From NCBI GenBank assembly GCA_018261935.1, contig JAGTRP010000015.1, positions 1-64,000 on the forward strand: 64,000 nucleotides of DNA. Direction: 5' to 3'. Positions 16,012-25,437 of this stretch are shown here, one piece after another. The notes beneath the pieces were generated by a model. The model was not told the DNA's origin, searched no databases, and saw only the letters and a program-made list of their open reading frames with translations. Both the position numbers and the translations under genes were made by a program. This DNA comes from Rhodocyclaceae bacterium. GTDB taxonomy: Bacteria > Pseudomonadota > Gammaproteobacteria > Burkholderiales > Rhodocyclaceae. The number at the start of each line of letters is the position of its first letter. The stretch's first letter is position 1.

Positions 16012-18546
16012 CTAGCGCTGCCACAGGATGCGGGCGGTTTCCAGGGGAACCGCCAGGCCGTCCCGGTGGGGCAGCACCCGGGCCGTGTAATCCGTCGCCG
16101 GGCGGGTGGCCGGCACCCGGGCCCGGTAGGCGTAGGCCCCCGCCAGCCCCGGCCAATGCCCGGCCCGCCGCATGGCCTGGCGGAAAGGGACGGCATCGCC
16201 CTGGGGCTCGGCATAGAGCTCGACCCGCACCGCGTCGGGATCGAGTTCGCCGAGGAAAAGCTGCACCTCGAAGGCGTACTCGCCGCCCCGGGGCTCGACC
16301 CGGACTTCGCCGAAGCGCACCCCCGGCCACTGGCGCTCGAGGGCGTCCCGCCACAGCACCAGCCGCACGCCGAGGGCGCCCCGGCCGGCGGCCCGCTGGC
16401 GGTAGGCCGCCGCCATGGGCAGGTAATGGCGCTCGGCGTACTCCCGCACCGCCCGGTTGGCGGAAAAGCGCGGGGTCATGCGGGCCATGCTTTCCCGCAT
16501 CCTTGCCACCCAGGCGACGGGGATGCCCCGGCTGTCCCGGTCATAGAAGGCGGGGATCACTTCCCTTTCCAGGAGGTCGTAGAGGGCTTCGGCGTCGGCG
16601 GCATCGGCGGCCGGGCCGTCGCCGTGCCCGTCGCCCAGGGCCCAGCCCACCTCCGGCCCGTAGGCCTCCGCCCACCAGCCATCCAGGGTGGAGAGATTGA
16701 GGCCGCCGTTGACCAGCGCCTTCATGCCGCTGGTGCCGCAGGCCTCCCAGGGCCGCCGCGGCGTGTTGAGCCAGACATCCACGCCCTGGACCAGCATCTC
16801 GGTCAGCAGCATGTCGTCGTCCGGAATGAAGACCGCGTAAGGGCGGACCTCGGGCCGGCGGATGAACTGCACCCAGCGCCGGATCATGGCCTGGCCCTCC
16901 TGGTCGGCGGGATGGGCCTTGCCGGCGATGATGAGATGCATCGGCCGCACCGGATCGGTGAGCAGGCGCAGCAGGCGCTCCGGATCGTGGAGCAGCAGAT
17001 TGGGCCGCTTGTAGGCGGTGAAGCGGCGGGCAAAGCCCACCGTCAGCACGTCGCCGGAAAGGGGGCGTATCCCGGCGTTGACCATCTCGGGGGGCGCCCC
17101 GGCGGCGGCCAGCTGCCGCGACAGGCGATCCCGCACGTAGGCCACCAGCGAGCGGCGGGACTCGCTTCGCAGCTGCCACAGCCGCTCGTCCGAGGCGCAG
17201 CTGAGGGCCTGGGTCAGGCTTTCCGTGGTCCCCAGCCAGCGCTCCTTGCCGCAGGTTTCCGTCCACAGGGCATCGGCCATGGGGGAGTCCCAGGTCGGCA
17301 TATGCACGCCGTTGGTGACGTGCCCCACCGGCACCTCGTCCGCCGGCCAGCGGGGAAAGAGGGGCTGGAACAGGCGCCGGCTGACCTCGCCGTGGAGGCG
17401 GCTGACGCCATTGACCGCCCCGCTGCCGCGGATGGCCAGATAGGCCATGTTGAAATCCTCGGAAGAATCGTCCCGGTTCTGGCGGCCCAGGGCGAGGAGG
17501 TCGTCGAGCCCGATGCCGAGCTGCTCCCGGGCGTAGCCCCCGAGGTAGCGGTCGATGAGCTTGGGCGGGAAGCGGTCGAAGCCGGCGGAAACCGCCGTGT
17601 GGGTGGTGAACAGGTTGCCGGCCCGGGTGACGGCCAGGGCGACGGCGAAGGTCTGGCCGCTGGCCCGCATGAAGCTGCGGGCCCGCTCCAGGACCGCCAG
17701 GGCCGCGTGGCCCTCGTTGAGGTGGCAGACTTCCGGCTCGATGCCCAGGGCCACTAGCAGGCGCCAGCCGCCGATGCCGAGGATGATTTCCTGGGTGAGG
17801 CGCAGGTGGGGCGTGCCGACGTAGAGCTCGGCGGTCACCCCCCGGTAGGGCGGGAAATTGGCGGCGTGGTTGCTGTCCAGCAGGTAGAGCTTCACCCGCC
17901 CGAGCTGGACCTGCCAGACGTTGAGCCAGATCGGGTAGCCGGGCAGGTCGAGGCGCAGGCGCAGCCATTCGCCGTTGGGCTGCCGCAGGGGGGTGATGGG
18001 CAGCTGGCCCGGGTCGTTGTAGGGGAAAACCGCCTGCTGGGCGCCGTCCTGGTCGATCACCTGGCGGAAGTAGCCCTGCTGGTAGAGGAGCCCGACACCG
18101 ACGACGGGAATCCCCAGGTCGCTGGCCGCCTTGAGCTGGTCCCCGGCGACATTGCCGAGCCCTCCCGAGTAGATGGGCAGGGCCTCGGTGAGCATGAACT
18201 CCATGCTGAAATAGGCGACGCAGCGCAGGGGCGGACGGGGATAGGCCTGCTGGAACCAGCCCGGCGTCGCCGCCGCGGCCTCCTTGGCCCGCAGCAGGTC
18301 ATCGACCCGGCGGCGGAAGACCGGATCGGCCATGCGGTCCTCGATACGGTCCCGGGAGACGGTCTGGAGGACGATCCAGGGGTTCTGGGTGAGTTCCCAC
18401 AGGGTCGGGTCCAGATCCCGCCAGAGCTCGTCCGCCTCGTGGTTCCACGACCAGCGCAGGTCCAGGGCCAGGTCGGCCAGGGTGTCGAAGCCCCTGATAT
18501 CGACCGGGAGCAGGTTGTTCAGCGGGTGCCTGGCACGGGTGCCCAT
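16012..18546 (-). CDS. glgP: Alpha-glucan phosphorylase (GT35)
   Basis: 844 residues. It releases glucose-1-phosphate from glycogen or maltodextrin using pyridoxal phosphate. The N-terminal [20 protein letters not shown] is the DUF3417-type start of the short bacterial/archaeal GlgP lineage. [22 protein letters not shown] and [10 protein letters not shown] mark the catalytic core, and [20 protein letters not shown] holds the PLP-binding Lys. A C-terminal beta domain (about 720-844) is typical of this lineage. It stands alone; no glycogen synthesis gene is adjacent. Confidence 0.92.
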   Translation of the reverse strand: MGTRARHPLNNLLPVDIRGFDTLADLALDLRWSWNHEADELWRDLDPTLWELTQNPWIVLQTVSRDRIEDRMADPVFRRRVDDLLRAKEAAAATPGWFQQAYPRPPLRCVAYFSMEFMLTEALPIYSGGLGNVAGDQLKAASDLGIPVVGVGLLYQQGYFRQVIDQDGAQQAVFPYNDPGQLPITPLRQPNGEWLRLRLDLPGYPIWLNVWQVQLGRVKLYLLDSNHAANFPPYRGVTAELYVGTPHLRLTQEIILGIGGWRLLVALGIEPEVCHLNEGHAALAVLERARSFMRASGQTFAVALAVTRAGNLFTTHTAVSAGFDRFPPKLIDRYLGGYAREQLGIGLDDLLALGRQNRDDSSEDFNMAYLAIRGSGAVNGVSRLHGEVSRRLFQPLFPRWPADEVPVGHVTNGVHMPTWDSPMADALWTETCGKERWLGTTESLTQALSCASDERLWQLRSESRRSLVAYVRDRLSRQLAAAGAPPEMVNAGIRPLSGDVLTVGFARRFTAYKRPNLLLHDPERLLRLLTDPVRPMHLIIAGKAHPADQEGQAMIRRWVQFIRRPEVRPYAVFIPDDDMLLTEMLVQGVDVWLNTPRRPWEACGTSGMKALVNGGLNLSTLDGWWAEAYGPEVGWALGDGHGDGPAADAADAEALYDLLEREVIPAFYDRDSRGIPVAWVARMRESMARMTPRFSANRAVREYAERHYLPMAAAYRQRAAGRGALGVRLVLWRDALERQWPGVRFGEVRVEPRGGEYAFEVQLFLGELDPDAVRVELYAEPQGDAVPFRQAMRRAGHWPGLAGAYAYRARVPATRPATDYTARVLPHRDGLAVPLETARILWQR

Positions 18547-18569
18547 AACCGATTGCCCCCCGGCGCCCG

Positions 18570-19013
18570 CTACGGAATCTCGGCTTCGACGAGCTGGGCC
18601 AGCAGAAAGAGCGATTCCTGCCAGCCCAGATAGCAGGCCTCCACCGGAATGGCCTCCGGCAGCCCTTCCTGCACCACTGTCAATTCAGTGCCGCAGGACA
18701 CCGGCCGCAGGGAAACCGTCGTCAGCATTTCCCCGGGCAGGCCGGGATCATCGAACTTGTCCGTGTAGCGGATGCGCTCGTCCGGCACCAGCTCCACATA
18801 CCGGCCGCTGAAAGAATGGCTGTCCCCGGTGCCGAAATTGGTGAACGACGTCCTGTAGGTCCCGCCGACCTTGGCCTCCGCCTGGTGGACCCGGCAGGTG
18901 AAGCCGTTGGGCGGCAGCCATTTCACGACGGCATCGGGATCGAGGAAAGCCCGGTAGATTTTCCCGGGCGGCGCACGGAGGACGCGGTGGAGCTGGATGG
19001 TGTTTGCGGACAT
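18570..19013 (-). CDS. SRPBCC (AHSA1-like) family protein
   Basis: 147 residues. LHRVLRAPPGKIYRAFLDPDAVVKWLPP is the classic N-terminus of the activator-of-Hsp90-like START-fold proteins, followed by EAKVGGTYRTSFTNFG and ELTVVQEGLP. These small hydrophobic-cavity proteins bind lipids or other apolar ligands, and their roles in bacteria are mostly unknown. It lies 23 bp upstream of glgP on the same strand and may be cotranscribed. A direct-repeat copy (19077-19124) starts 63 bp upstream of it. Confidence 0.88.
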   Translation of the reverse strand: MSANTIQLHRVLRAPPGKIYRAFLDPDAVVKWLPPNGFTCRVHQAEAKVGGTYRTSFTNFGTGDSHSFSGRYVELVPDERIRYTDKFDDPGLPGEMLTTVSLRPVSCGTELTVVQEGLPEAIPVEACYLGWQESLFLLAQLVEAEIP

Positions 19014-19076
19014 GGTGGTTTCGCCTTTCGTTGTGCCTGACCAGCAGATAGACGTGCCGGGGCGGGGATGGGTTCA

Positions 19077-19124
19077 TGCCGCTCGCGGTGAAGCAGTAAT
19101 CGCCCCAATCGAAGCATTGAACGC
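19077..19124 (+). repeat. 48-bp direct repeat, left copy
   Basis: This copy begins tgccgctcgcggtgaagca and matches the copy at 19902-19949 at about 41 of 48 positions, the first 19 identically. The two copies bracket the hipB gene and the hipA remnant, about 820 bp apart in the same orientation. This suggests an inserted islet or recombination between dispersed repeats. Confidence 0.75.
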
Positions 19125-19181
19125 ATCCGCCGCTTTCTCCTGGAGCGGCGGGCTTTCTTTGCCAACAAGAACCACTAATGT

Positions 19182-19219
19182 TTGACTTATCGCACCTAAA
19201 CCCATGATACTGTGCGATA
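19182..19219 (+). promoter_or_regulatory. hipB promoter and HipB-type operator
   Basis: A -35 box ttgact (19182-19187) and a -10 box tgatac (19205-19210) are 17 bp apart. A perfect inverted repeat tatcgcac/gtgcgata (19188-19195 and 19212-19219) lies across the spacer and start site. The classical HipB operator is also a TATC/GATA-type inverted repeat. The predicted start of transcription falls at or within about two bases of the ATG at 19219, so the mRNA would be leaderless. Confidence 0.65.
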
Positions 19220-19524
19220 TGGCACGCATTAATCAAATCTACCCGATTGATGTCCGAGACGCGCTGCACGCGCTGGGCGATCGTATTGTCATTGCCCGAA
19301 AAGCGGCCGGGCTGCGCCAGTCGGATCTCGCGGATCGCGCCGGCGTCAGCCGCTCGACCCTGGTCGAGATCGGAAAGGGGTCGCCCCATGTGGCCATGGG
19401 CAACTACCTGGCGGTCCTGTGGGCGTTGGACCTCCTGGCGGATGTGGACAAGATCGCCATGTTCGAATCGGATAGCCATCGGCTGATGGCCGATCAGCTG
19501 CCCAAGCGGGTGCGCAAGGGCTAG
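19219..19524 (+). CDS. hipB: HipB-like antitoxin / XRE regulator
   Basis: 101 residues. The helix-turn-helix is in VIARKAAGLRQSDLADRAGV with SRSTLVEIGKG, followed by a stretch (NYLAVLWALDLLADVDKI) typical of HipB antitoxins, which dimerise, repress their own promoter and bind the kinase HipA. I prefer the ATG at 19219 over the in-frame ATG at 19204, because the predicted promoter would start transcription after 19204. A strong inverted-repeat operator overlaps the promoter. The expected hipA partner is only a fragment, so this is an orphan antitoxin. Confidence 0.75.
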   Translation: MARINQIYPIDVRDALHALGDRIVIARKAAGLRQSDLADRAGVSRSTLVEIGKGSPHVAMGNYLAVLWALDLLADVDKIAMFESDSHRLMADQLPKRVRKG

Positions 19525-19870
19525 GAGATCGACGCCTGTTGATCTATCGTCCTGATGAAGCGCTGCCGGTGCTTGCCGGGGTTACCAGGTGGCGCTCGCC
19601 ATGCGATTCCACAACGAGGGCGCCGTCGCCACCCCGGATACCCTGCTCGCCTCCGCCCGATTGCTGGGCATCGAGCCGGAAGCAGCTATCGGAACCATGA
19701 GGCAGATGGCCTCCACCATCCTGGATACCTGGCGCCGCCGCTTCGAACAGGTCGGGGCCGATGCCGACCCGGTGGCAAAGATCGAAGGGGCCTTCAAGAT
19801 GGCGCGGATGGTCCTCGACCATAAATTTGAGATCCAGGCGCCGGCCAGTAGATACGCCCGGTATCGATAA
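19525..19870 (+). pseudogene. Probable decayed hipA remnant (C-terminal part)
   Basis: Directly after hipB, where hipA is expected, there is only a short stretch. The frame from 19589 reads ALAMRFHNEGAVATPDTLLA and continues with a helical tail (TMRQMASTILDTWRRRFEQV) resembling the end of HipA kinases. A full HipA is about 400-440 residues; here about 94 remain. The first 60 bp are in a different frame. The catalytic core is absent, so no kinase activity is expected. The assignment rests on position and tail pattern. Confidence 0.45.
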
Positions 19871-19901
19871 CGGCCAAGGCCCGCACCGCCCCTCATCTCG
19901 A

Positions 19902-19949
19902 TGCCGCTCGCGGTGAAGCAAAAATCGCTACAACCGAAGCATTAACCGC
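19902..19949 (+). repeat. 48-bp direct repeat, right copy
   Basis: This copy pairs with 19077-19124. It overlaps the last codons and the stop codon (19942-19944) of leuA, so the repeat sits exactly at the 3' end of a housekeeping gene, a common place for insertion of mobile DNA. Confidence 0.75.
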
Positions 19950-21597
19950 TACGGTTCAGGCCGCTCACAATGGCCTTGAGGGAAGCGGTGACGATACTGC
20001 CGTCGATGCCGACTCCGTAGAATTCCCGGCCCCCGGCGGCGATTTCCATGAAAGCGCAGGCCTGGGCCTCCCCGCCGTCGGCGCTGCCTCCCATGGAGCG
20101 CTCCTCGTAGCTGCGCACCTGTACCTGGATGCCGGCCCCCCGGAGGGCGTGGATGGCGGCGTCGATGGGGCCGTTGCCTTCCCCGGTGAGGAGGTGGGGC
20201 GTGCCGTCGATGTCGATGGACAGGCGGATGCCCTGGGCCTTGCCGTGCTCGAAGAGGTGGTGCTCCCGGTAGCGCACCGGCGCCGCCGGCTCCAGGTAGG
20301 TTGCGGAGAAGAGCTGCCAGATGTCGGCGGCGCTGACCTCGCTGCCATGGGCATCGGTGTGCTGCTGGACGACCCCGGAGAATTCCACCTGAAGGCGGCG
20401 GGGCATGACCACCCCGTACTCGGTCTCCATGAGATAGGCGATGCCCCCCTTCCCGGACTGGCTGTTCACCCGGATCACCGAATCGTAGCTGCGGCCGACA
20501 TCGGCGGGATCGATGGGCAAATAGGGCACGTTCCACGGCTCGCCTGCCTTTTGGGCGGCGAATCCCTTCTTGATGGCGTCCTGGTGGGAGCCGGAGAAGG
20601 CCGTGAAGACGAGATCCCCCACGTACGGGTGGCGCGGGTGGATGGGCAACTGGTTGCAATGCTCGACGGTGCGGGCGACGGCGTTGATATCGGAAAAGTC
20701 GAGGCCGGGGTGGACGCCCTGGGTGTACAGGTTGAGGGCCAAGGTGACGAGATCCACGTTGCCGGTGCGCTCGCCGTTGCCGAAGAGGCAGCCTTCCACC
20801 CGGTCGGCGCCGGCCATGAGCCCCAACTCGGCGGCCGCGACGGCGGTGCCCCGGTCATTGTGGGGATGGAGGCTCAAGATGACGCTGTCCCGGCGGGCGA
20901 GGTGGCGATGCATCCACTCGATCTGGTCGGCGTAGACGTTGGGGGTGGCCTCCTCCACCGTGGTCGGCAGGTTGAGGATTACCTTGCGCTCCGGAGTGGC
21001 GCCCCAGGCCGCGGTGACGGCATCGCAGACCTCGAGGGCGAAGTCGAGTTCGGTGGCATTGAAGGTCTCGGGGCTGTATTCGAGCACCACTTCGGTCTCG
21101 GGCATCTGGGCGGCCAACTCCTTGACGAGCTTCACCGCGTCCACCGCCATGGCCACCACCTCCGCCTTGCTCATGCCGAAGACGATGTCCCGGAAGGGCT
21201 TGGAAGTGGCGTTGTAGACATGGACGATAACCTGGCGGGCACCCCGGATGGATTCGAAGGTGCGGCGGATCAAGTGCTCCCGAGCCTGGGTGATGACCTC
21301 AATAGTGACGTCCTCGGGGATGAGGTCCTCCTCGATGAGGCTGCGGACGAAATTGAAATCGGTCTGGGAGGCGGAGGGAAAAGCCACCTCGATTTCCTTG
21401 AACCCGATCTGGCAAAGGGTCTTGAACATCCGCATTTTCTTCTCGACATTCATCGGCTCGAAAAGGGACTGGTTGCCATCCCGCAGGTCCGTGCTCATCC
21501 AGGTGGGCGGGGTGGCAATGGCCCGGTTGGGCCACTGGCGGTCGGCGAGTCGCACCGGGGGGAAGGGCCGATATTTGCCGGACTGGCGAGGCGACAT
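19942..21597 (-). CDS. leuA: 2-isopropylmalate synthase, long type
   Basis: 551 residues. It condenses 2-oxoisovalerate with acetyl-CoA as the first step of leucine synthesis. [17 protein letters not shown] carries the catalytic RDGNQ motif. [17 protein letters not shown] and [12 protein letters not shown] complete the metal-binding HMGL barrel, and the C-terminal part (about 430-551) is the LeuA allosteric dimer domain that binds leucine. The N-terminus [20 protein letters not shown] identifies the type-2 (yeast/actinobacterial-like) form. The ATG at 21597 has aggag at proper spacing; the longer frame overlaps promoter sequence. An Lrp-type regulator is divergent. Confidence 0.94.
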   Translation of the reverse strand: MSPRQSGKYRPFPPVRLADRQWPNRAIATPPTWMSTDLRDGNQSLFEPMNVEKKMRMFKTLCQIGFKEIEVAFPSASQTDFNFVRSLIEEDLIPEDVTIEVITQAREHLIRRTFESIRGARQVIVHVYNATSKPFRDIVFGMSKAEVVAMAVDAVKLVKELAAQMPETEVVLEYSPETFNATELDFALEVCDAVTAAWGATPERKVILNLPTTVEEATPNVYADQIEWMHRHLARRDSVILSLHPHNDRGTAVAAAELGLMAGADRVEGCLFGNGERTGNVDLVTLALNLYTQGVHPGLDFSDINAVARTVEHCNQLPIHPRHPYVGDLVFTAFSGSHQDAIKKGFAAQKAGEPWNVPYLPIDPADVGRSYDSVIRVNSQSGKGGIAYLMETEYGVVMPRRLQVEFSGVVQQHTDAHGSEVSAADIWQLFSATYLEPAAPVRYREHHLFEHGKAQGIRLSIDIDGTPHLLTGEGNGPIDAAIHALRGAGIQVQVRSYEERSMGGSADGGEAQACAFMEIAAGGREFYGVGIDGSIVTASLKAIVSGLNRSG

Positions 21598-21760
21598 GGA
21601 ACGCTCCTGGGGTGAATTATTATGGAGCAATCTTAGGCAATTCCATCCCGCAGGTGCTTGCGTTTTATGGTCAATTATTATGTCCATCCGCAAACTAATT
21701 GCGCCAACTACGTGTAATCTGGATTAATGTTGCGCCAACGCGAACACCCCGGGAAAAACC

Positions 21761-22231
21761 ATGGAAATCGACCGCTACGACAGGATGATTCTGGAGGTGC
21801 TGCAGGCCGACGGCCGGATCAGCAACCAGGATCTGGCGGACCGAATCGGGCTCTCACCCTCCCCTTGCCTGCGCCGGGTGCGGGCCTTGGAGGAGGCCGG
21901 CCTGATCACAGGCTACCGGGCGCTGCTGGATGCCAGGAAACTGGGGCTATCCCTGTTGGCCCTGATCGGCATTTCCATGGACCAGCACACCCCGGAACGC
22001 TTCGCCAATTTCGAAGCGAGCATCGCCGAAATCCCGGAGGTGCTGGAATGCCTCCTCATAACTGGCCAGCAGGCCGATTACCAGTTGAAGGTGGTCGTTC
22101 ATGACATGGACGGCTACCAGGAACTGCTGCTCAACAAGATCACCCGCATTGCAGGGGTGACGGGCGTGCACACCAGCTTTGTGCTGCGACGGGTGGTTGA
22201 CCGGGCTGCGCTGCCTCTTTCGATAACGTAA
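21761..22231 (+). CDS. Lrp/AsnC-family transcriptional regulator
   Basis: 156 residues. The N-terminal helix-turn-helix MEIDRYDRMILEVLQADGRI with LADRIGLSPSPCLRRVRALE is diagnostic. The C-terminal RAM domain (about 65-145, EVLECLLITGQQADYQLKVV) binds amino-acid effectors and mediates octamer formation. It is divergent from leuA across about 160 bp that is locally AT-rich and contains ttgcgccaac twice (about 21700 and 21728). Control of leuA and of itself is a reasonable inference. Confidence 0.92.
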   Translation: MEIDRYDRMILEVLQADGRISNQDLADRIGLSPSPCLRRVRALEEAGLITGYRALLDARKLGLSLLALIGISMDQHTPERFANFEASIAEIPEVLECLLITGQQADYQLKVVVHDMDGYQELLLNKITRIAGVTGVHTSFVLRRVVDRAALPLSIT

Positions 22232-22250
22232 TGCCGATAGCTATCGCGGG

Positions 22251-22291
22251 TATCGGCTACGGGTGATGCTGGAATGCACGACCTGACCCCG
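22251..22291 (+). repeat. Dispersed 41-bp repeat, copy 1
   Basis: The segment from tatcggctacgggtgatgct to cgacctgaccccg matches 26681-26721 at 36 of 41 positions in the same orientation. It lies between the convergent lrp-type gene and ccoG. The ending resembles sequences often seen as repetitive extragenic elements; no transposase is nearby. Confidence 0.65.
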
Positions 22292-22328
22292 GCCGGCGAG
22301 GAGCGCGGCCAGGGCATCGGGACGGCCG

Positions 22329-23741
22329 TCAGGGCAACAGGAACGAGGCTTTTTCCACGACCCGGATGGCGCCGTCTTCCTGGGCGACAATCTGGAACCG
22401 GATCGGATTGGCGCCTTTCTGCCCGGCCTCGGAGGGAACCCGCACCAGCATGATGGCCGACTGGGAACTGGCCGCCGGGACTCCCACTTCGGCGGTTCCG
22501 GCGATTTCGATGCCCGGCAGGCCCTCCACGCTGACCTTGTAGCGGTGCGCCCGCTCCTCGGTGTTCATCACATTCAGCGTGTAGATGTTTTCTATGTACC
22601 CGTTCTCGACCTCGCGGGCCAGGGTGGAACGGTCCCGGATGACGTCGACCTTCAAGGGGATACGATGGGCCAGGAACCAGCCGGCCAGGCTGGCAATCAG
22701 GAGCAGGATGCCGGCATAGGCCAGAATGCGCGGCCGGATGACATGGCGGAGGATTTCCCGCCGGCCGAAATTCCGGGCCATGGCATTTTCGGTCGAATAA
22801 CGGATGAGGCCGCGGGGTTGTCCCACCTTGTCCATCACCTGGTTGCAGGCATCGACGCAGGAAGCGCAGCCGATGCATTCGTATTGCAGGCCGTTGCGGA
22901 TATCGATTCCGGTCGGGCAGACATGGACGCACAGGCCGCAATCCAGGCAATCGCCCAGGCCCTCCCTCCCGGCATCGTGGTCCTTGCCGTGGGCGCCGCG
23001 GGGCTCTCCACGGGGGGCGTCGTAGGTGATGATCATGGTGTCGGGATCGAACATGGCGCTCTGGAAGCGGGCATAGGGGCACATGTGCCGGCACACCAGC
23101 TCCCGCATGAGCCCCGCCAGCACGTAGGTGAAGCCGGCGTAGAACAGGATCCAGAAGGTTTCCCACCCGCCGAGCTTCCAGGCCAGCAAATTGCGCCACA
23201 GGTCATCCACCGGGCTGAAATATCCGACGAAGGTAAAGCCTGTCCACAGGGCCAGGGCCAGCCACAGGCCATATTTGGTGACCTTGAGGCGGGCCTTGCG
23301 GACGCTCAGCGGCCCGTTGTCGAGCCTGATGCGCTCGTTGCGATCCCCCTCGACCCAGGTCTCGATCCAGGTGAAGAGCTGGGTATAGACGGTCTGCGGA
23401 CAGGCATAGCCGCAGAAGAGCCGGCCCGCCACCGCCGTGACCAGGAAAAGGGAGTAGGCCGAAACGATGAGGATGACCGACAGGTAGATGATGTCCTGGG
23501 GCCAGAAGACCAGGCCGAAAATGTAGAACTTGCGCTCCACCAGATGGAAGAGCACTGCCTGCCGTCCATTCCACTCCAGCCACAGGGCGCCGTAGAAAAC
23601 CGCCTGGGTCAGGATCACCATGGCCATCCGCCAATGGTCGAAAAAGCCGCGGGCGCGCTTGGCGTAGATTTTCTGGTACTTGCTGAATACCGGGGCGCTT
23701 TGGTAGGCGACGGCGCTCGTTTCGTGTTGTTTGTTGCTCAT
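22329..23741 (-). CDS. ccoG: Cytochrome oxidase accessory protein CcoG
   Basis: 470 residues. Multiple membrane helices (about 35-55, 80-100, 155-175, 190-210, 340-360) surround a dicluster ferredoxin domain (CLDCGLCVHVCPTGIDI and ECIGCASCVDAC) and an upstream CGYACPQTVYTQLF segment. A C-terminal periplasmic Ig-like domain follows. CcoG (RdxA/FixG) delivers or reduces copper for cbb3-type cytochrome oxidase assembly. The ATG at 23741 matches the family N-terminus better than the longer Pro-rich start. No cco structural genes are adjacent, so it is separated from its usual operon. Confidence 0.93.
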   Translation of the reverse strand: MSNKQHETSAVAYQSAPVFSKYQKIYAKRARGFFDHWRMAMVILTQAVFYGALWLEWNGRQAVLFHLVERKFYIFGLVFWPQDIIYLSVILIVSAYSLFLVTAVAGRLFCGYACPQTVYTQLFTWIETWVEGDRNERIRLDNGPLSVRKARLKVTKYGLWLALALWTGFTFVGYFSPVDDLWRNLLAWKLGGWETFWILFYAGFTYVLAGLMRELVCRHMCPYARFQSAMFDPDTMIITYDAPRGEPRGAHGKDHDAGREGLGDCLDCGLCVHVCPTGIDIRNGLQYECIGCASCVDACNQVMDKVGQPRGLIRYSTENAMARNFGRREILRHVIRPRILAYAGILLLIASLAGWFLAHRIPLKVDVIRDRSTLAREVENGYIENIYTLNVMNTEERAHRYKVSVEGLPGIEIAGTAEVGVPAASSQSAIMLVRVPSEAGQKGANPIRFQIVAQEDGAIRVVEKASFLLP

Positions 23742-23859
23742 GGTCGTCTGGTCTGGATGGGGGATTGCCGGTGTTTCCGCCGGGATCGCCCGGCCCGGCA
23801 AGGGGGCCCCATGATAAGTGATTGGCGGGCGCGGTGGCTGAAGCCCTGCGTCCCTGGCG

Positions 23860-24846
23860 CTATTCCGATCCTGGCTTTCTGCAGACCGACATCCTGGCCT
23901 CGCCCCTCCTCCAGCACGGCCCCGCCTTGGCCGGTTCCGGGGCCGGGGAGCCGTCGGCGTCCATCCTCACCACCCGGGTCGTAAGGGAGGAAACCCCCTT
24001 CTTGTCGAAGTCCGCAAACAACGCCCATCCCGTCACGTTGTCCTCGTCCTCGAAGCCGTCGAAGACGAAATTCCCCAGGGAATAGACGATGGGCTTGCCC
24101 TTGTAGACCTCGTAGTCCTGGACGACGTGGGGATGTCCGCCGATCACCGCATCGGCCCCCGCGTCCAGGAGCGCCCTGGCTAGCCTGCGTTGGCGGTCAC
24201 TCGCCTTCGGTTCGTGTTCCCGGCCCCAATGGGGGACGACCACCACCACGTCGGCCCCGGCCGCCCTGGCCCGGGCGATATCCAGGGCAGCCTGATCCTG
24301 GTCGAGCCATGCCACGCCCGCCATCCCGGGAGCTGCCGCGAACCATCTCGGAAAGAAATCCAGATATCCGAGCAGGGCGATCCTCACCCCGTTGCGCTCG
24401 AACAGGGCGGCCCGGTGGGCTTCGGCCTGATCCCTGCCCCCGCCGAAGGTTTTCGACCCCGCCCCCCGCAGGGCGGCGAGGGTCTCGGCAAAGTCATCCC
24501 TCCCGAAGTCGCCCGCGTGGTTGTTGGCCAGGCCGGCAGCCTCGAATACCGAGGCGAACCCGACCAGGGCGGACTGGGCCGTCCTGAAACTGAAGGGCTT
24601 CTCCGGGTCGGGCTTACCCTTCGTTCCAGCCGACGATTCGAAATTGGCCACCCTCAGATGGGCATCCGAAAGCATCGCCCTGACCTTGGCCAGGGGATCC
24701 CCCCCTTTGGCCGCCAACCGGCCCGGCCCCTCAGTCTCGGCCAGCATCACGTCCCCGACGAAGGCCACCCTGGCGGTCCCTTCAACCGCCAACGCATTCC
24801 CCGTTGTCAGGGCCACCAGGGCGGCAAGAATCCCGACAACCCTCAT
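23860..24846 (-). CDS. CapA-like metallophosphatase-fold protein
   Basis: 328 residues with a signal peptide (MRVVGILAALVALTTGNALA). ARVAFVGDVMLAETEGPG, RVANFESS, GLANNHAGDFGRDDF, VVVVPHWGREHEP and GGHPHVVQDYEVYKGKPIVY are the motifs of the PGA_cap/CapA superfamily, a calcineurin-like fold acting on envelope polymers. No capB/capC poly-glutamate synthesis genes are present, so a capsule role is not supported; an envelope enzyme of unknown substrate is safer. Its ATG overlaps the stop of the small upstream gene by 4 nt. Confidence 0.85.
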   Translation of the reverse strand: MRVVGILAALVALTTGNALAVEGTARVAFVGDVMLAETEGPGRLAAKGGDPLAKVRAMLSDAHLRVANFESSAGTKGKPDPEKPFSFRTAQSALVGFASVFEAAGLANNHAGDFGRDDFAETLAALRGAGSKTFGGGRDQAEAHRAALFERNGVRIALLGYLDFFPRWFAAAPGMAGVAWLDQDQAALDIARARAAGADVVVVVPHWGREHEPKASDRQRRLARALLDAGADAVIGGHPHVVQDYEVYKGKPIVYSLGNFVFDGFEDEDNVTGWALFADFDKKGVSSLTTRVVRMDADGSPAPEPAKAGPCWRRGEARMSVCRKPGSE

Positions 24847-25205
24847 TTCGCCTCCCTGCACTCGTACTGGAGGCTCCTGCCCAGCCCCGGCTCCACCACC
24901 TCCATCCGCCCGGTGGCAAACGGCGCGGATACCTTCTGGGACGAGAGGAGGCGATAGTCCCCGTCGGCCGCATGCCCATAGACCTCCACGAGCAGCCAAG
25001 GCCTTCTTCCGGCGGGGGCCGCGAGAAGGGCGCGAACCCTGAACTTGCCCATCTCCTTCCACGCGCCTCCCAGCCCATCCGGTTCCGCTCGGATGGACAT
25101 GACGGCCTCGTCGCCGTTCTGGTCCAAGGAGCACGACACCTCCTGGGAGGCTGAAGCCAACAGGGGAAACAAAAGAAGAAAGGAAGTGCTGAGAGCAATA
25201 CGCAT
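24843..25205 (-). CDS. Small exported protein of unknown function
   Basis: 120 residues. The signal peptide MRIALSTSFLLLFPLLASA is clear. The mature part has two cysteines (VSCSLDQ and QYECREAK near the end) that could form a disulfide, and looks like a small beta-rich domain (FRVRALLAAPAGRRPWLLVE). I do not recognise a family. It overlaps the CapA-like gene by 4 nt, so the two are translationally coupled and probably act together in the periplasm. Confidence 0.75.
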   Translation of the reverse strand: MRIALSTSFLLLFPLLASASQEVSCSLDQNGDEAVMSIRAEPDGLGGAWKEMGKFRVRALLAAPAGRRPWLLVEVYGHAADGDYRLLSSQKVSAPFATGRMEVVEPGLGRSLQYECREAK

Positions 25206-25437
25206 GGAAACCGCCCGAAAACCCGATCGGGGCTGCATCAATATTGGGCCGGCCAATATACAGAAAAATCGGGGGTTCAAAATCGCCGCACCGGCCTGGG
25301 ATCGTGATTGCCCGGTTTGAGGGGGCGCTTTCCGGAAGCCATGATGGTCGGGGCAAGCAACGGCCTTGATATACCTACGGCATAACATGGCGCGAATTTT
25401 GCCTATTGATCTACATATCCGACACAAGGAGGTAGAT

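Noticed and set aside
23860-24846. Capsule (poly-glutamate) biosynthesis locus
   Set aside because: Only a CapA-type fold is present; capB, capC and polymer export genes are missing.
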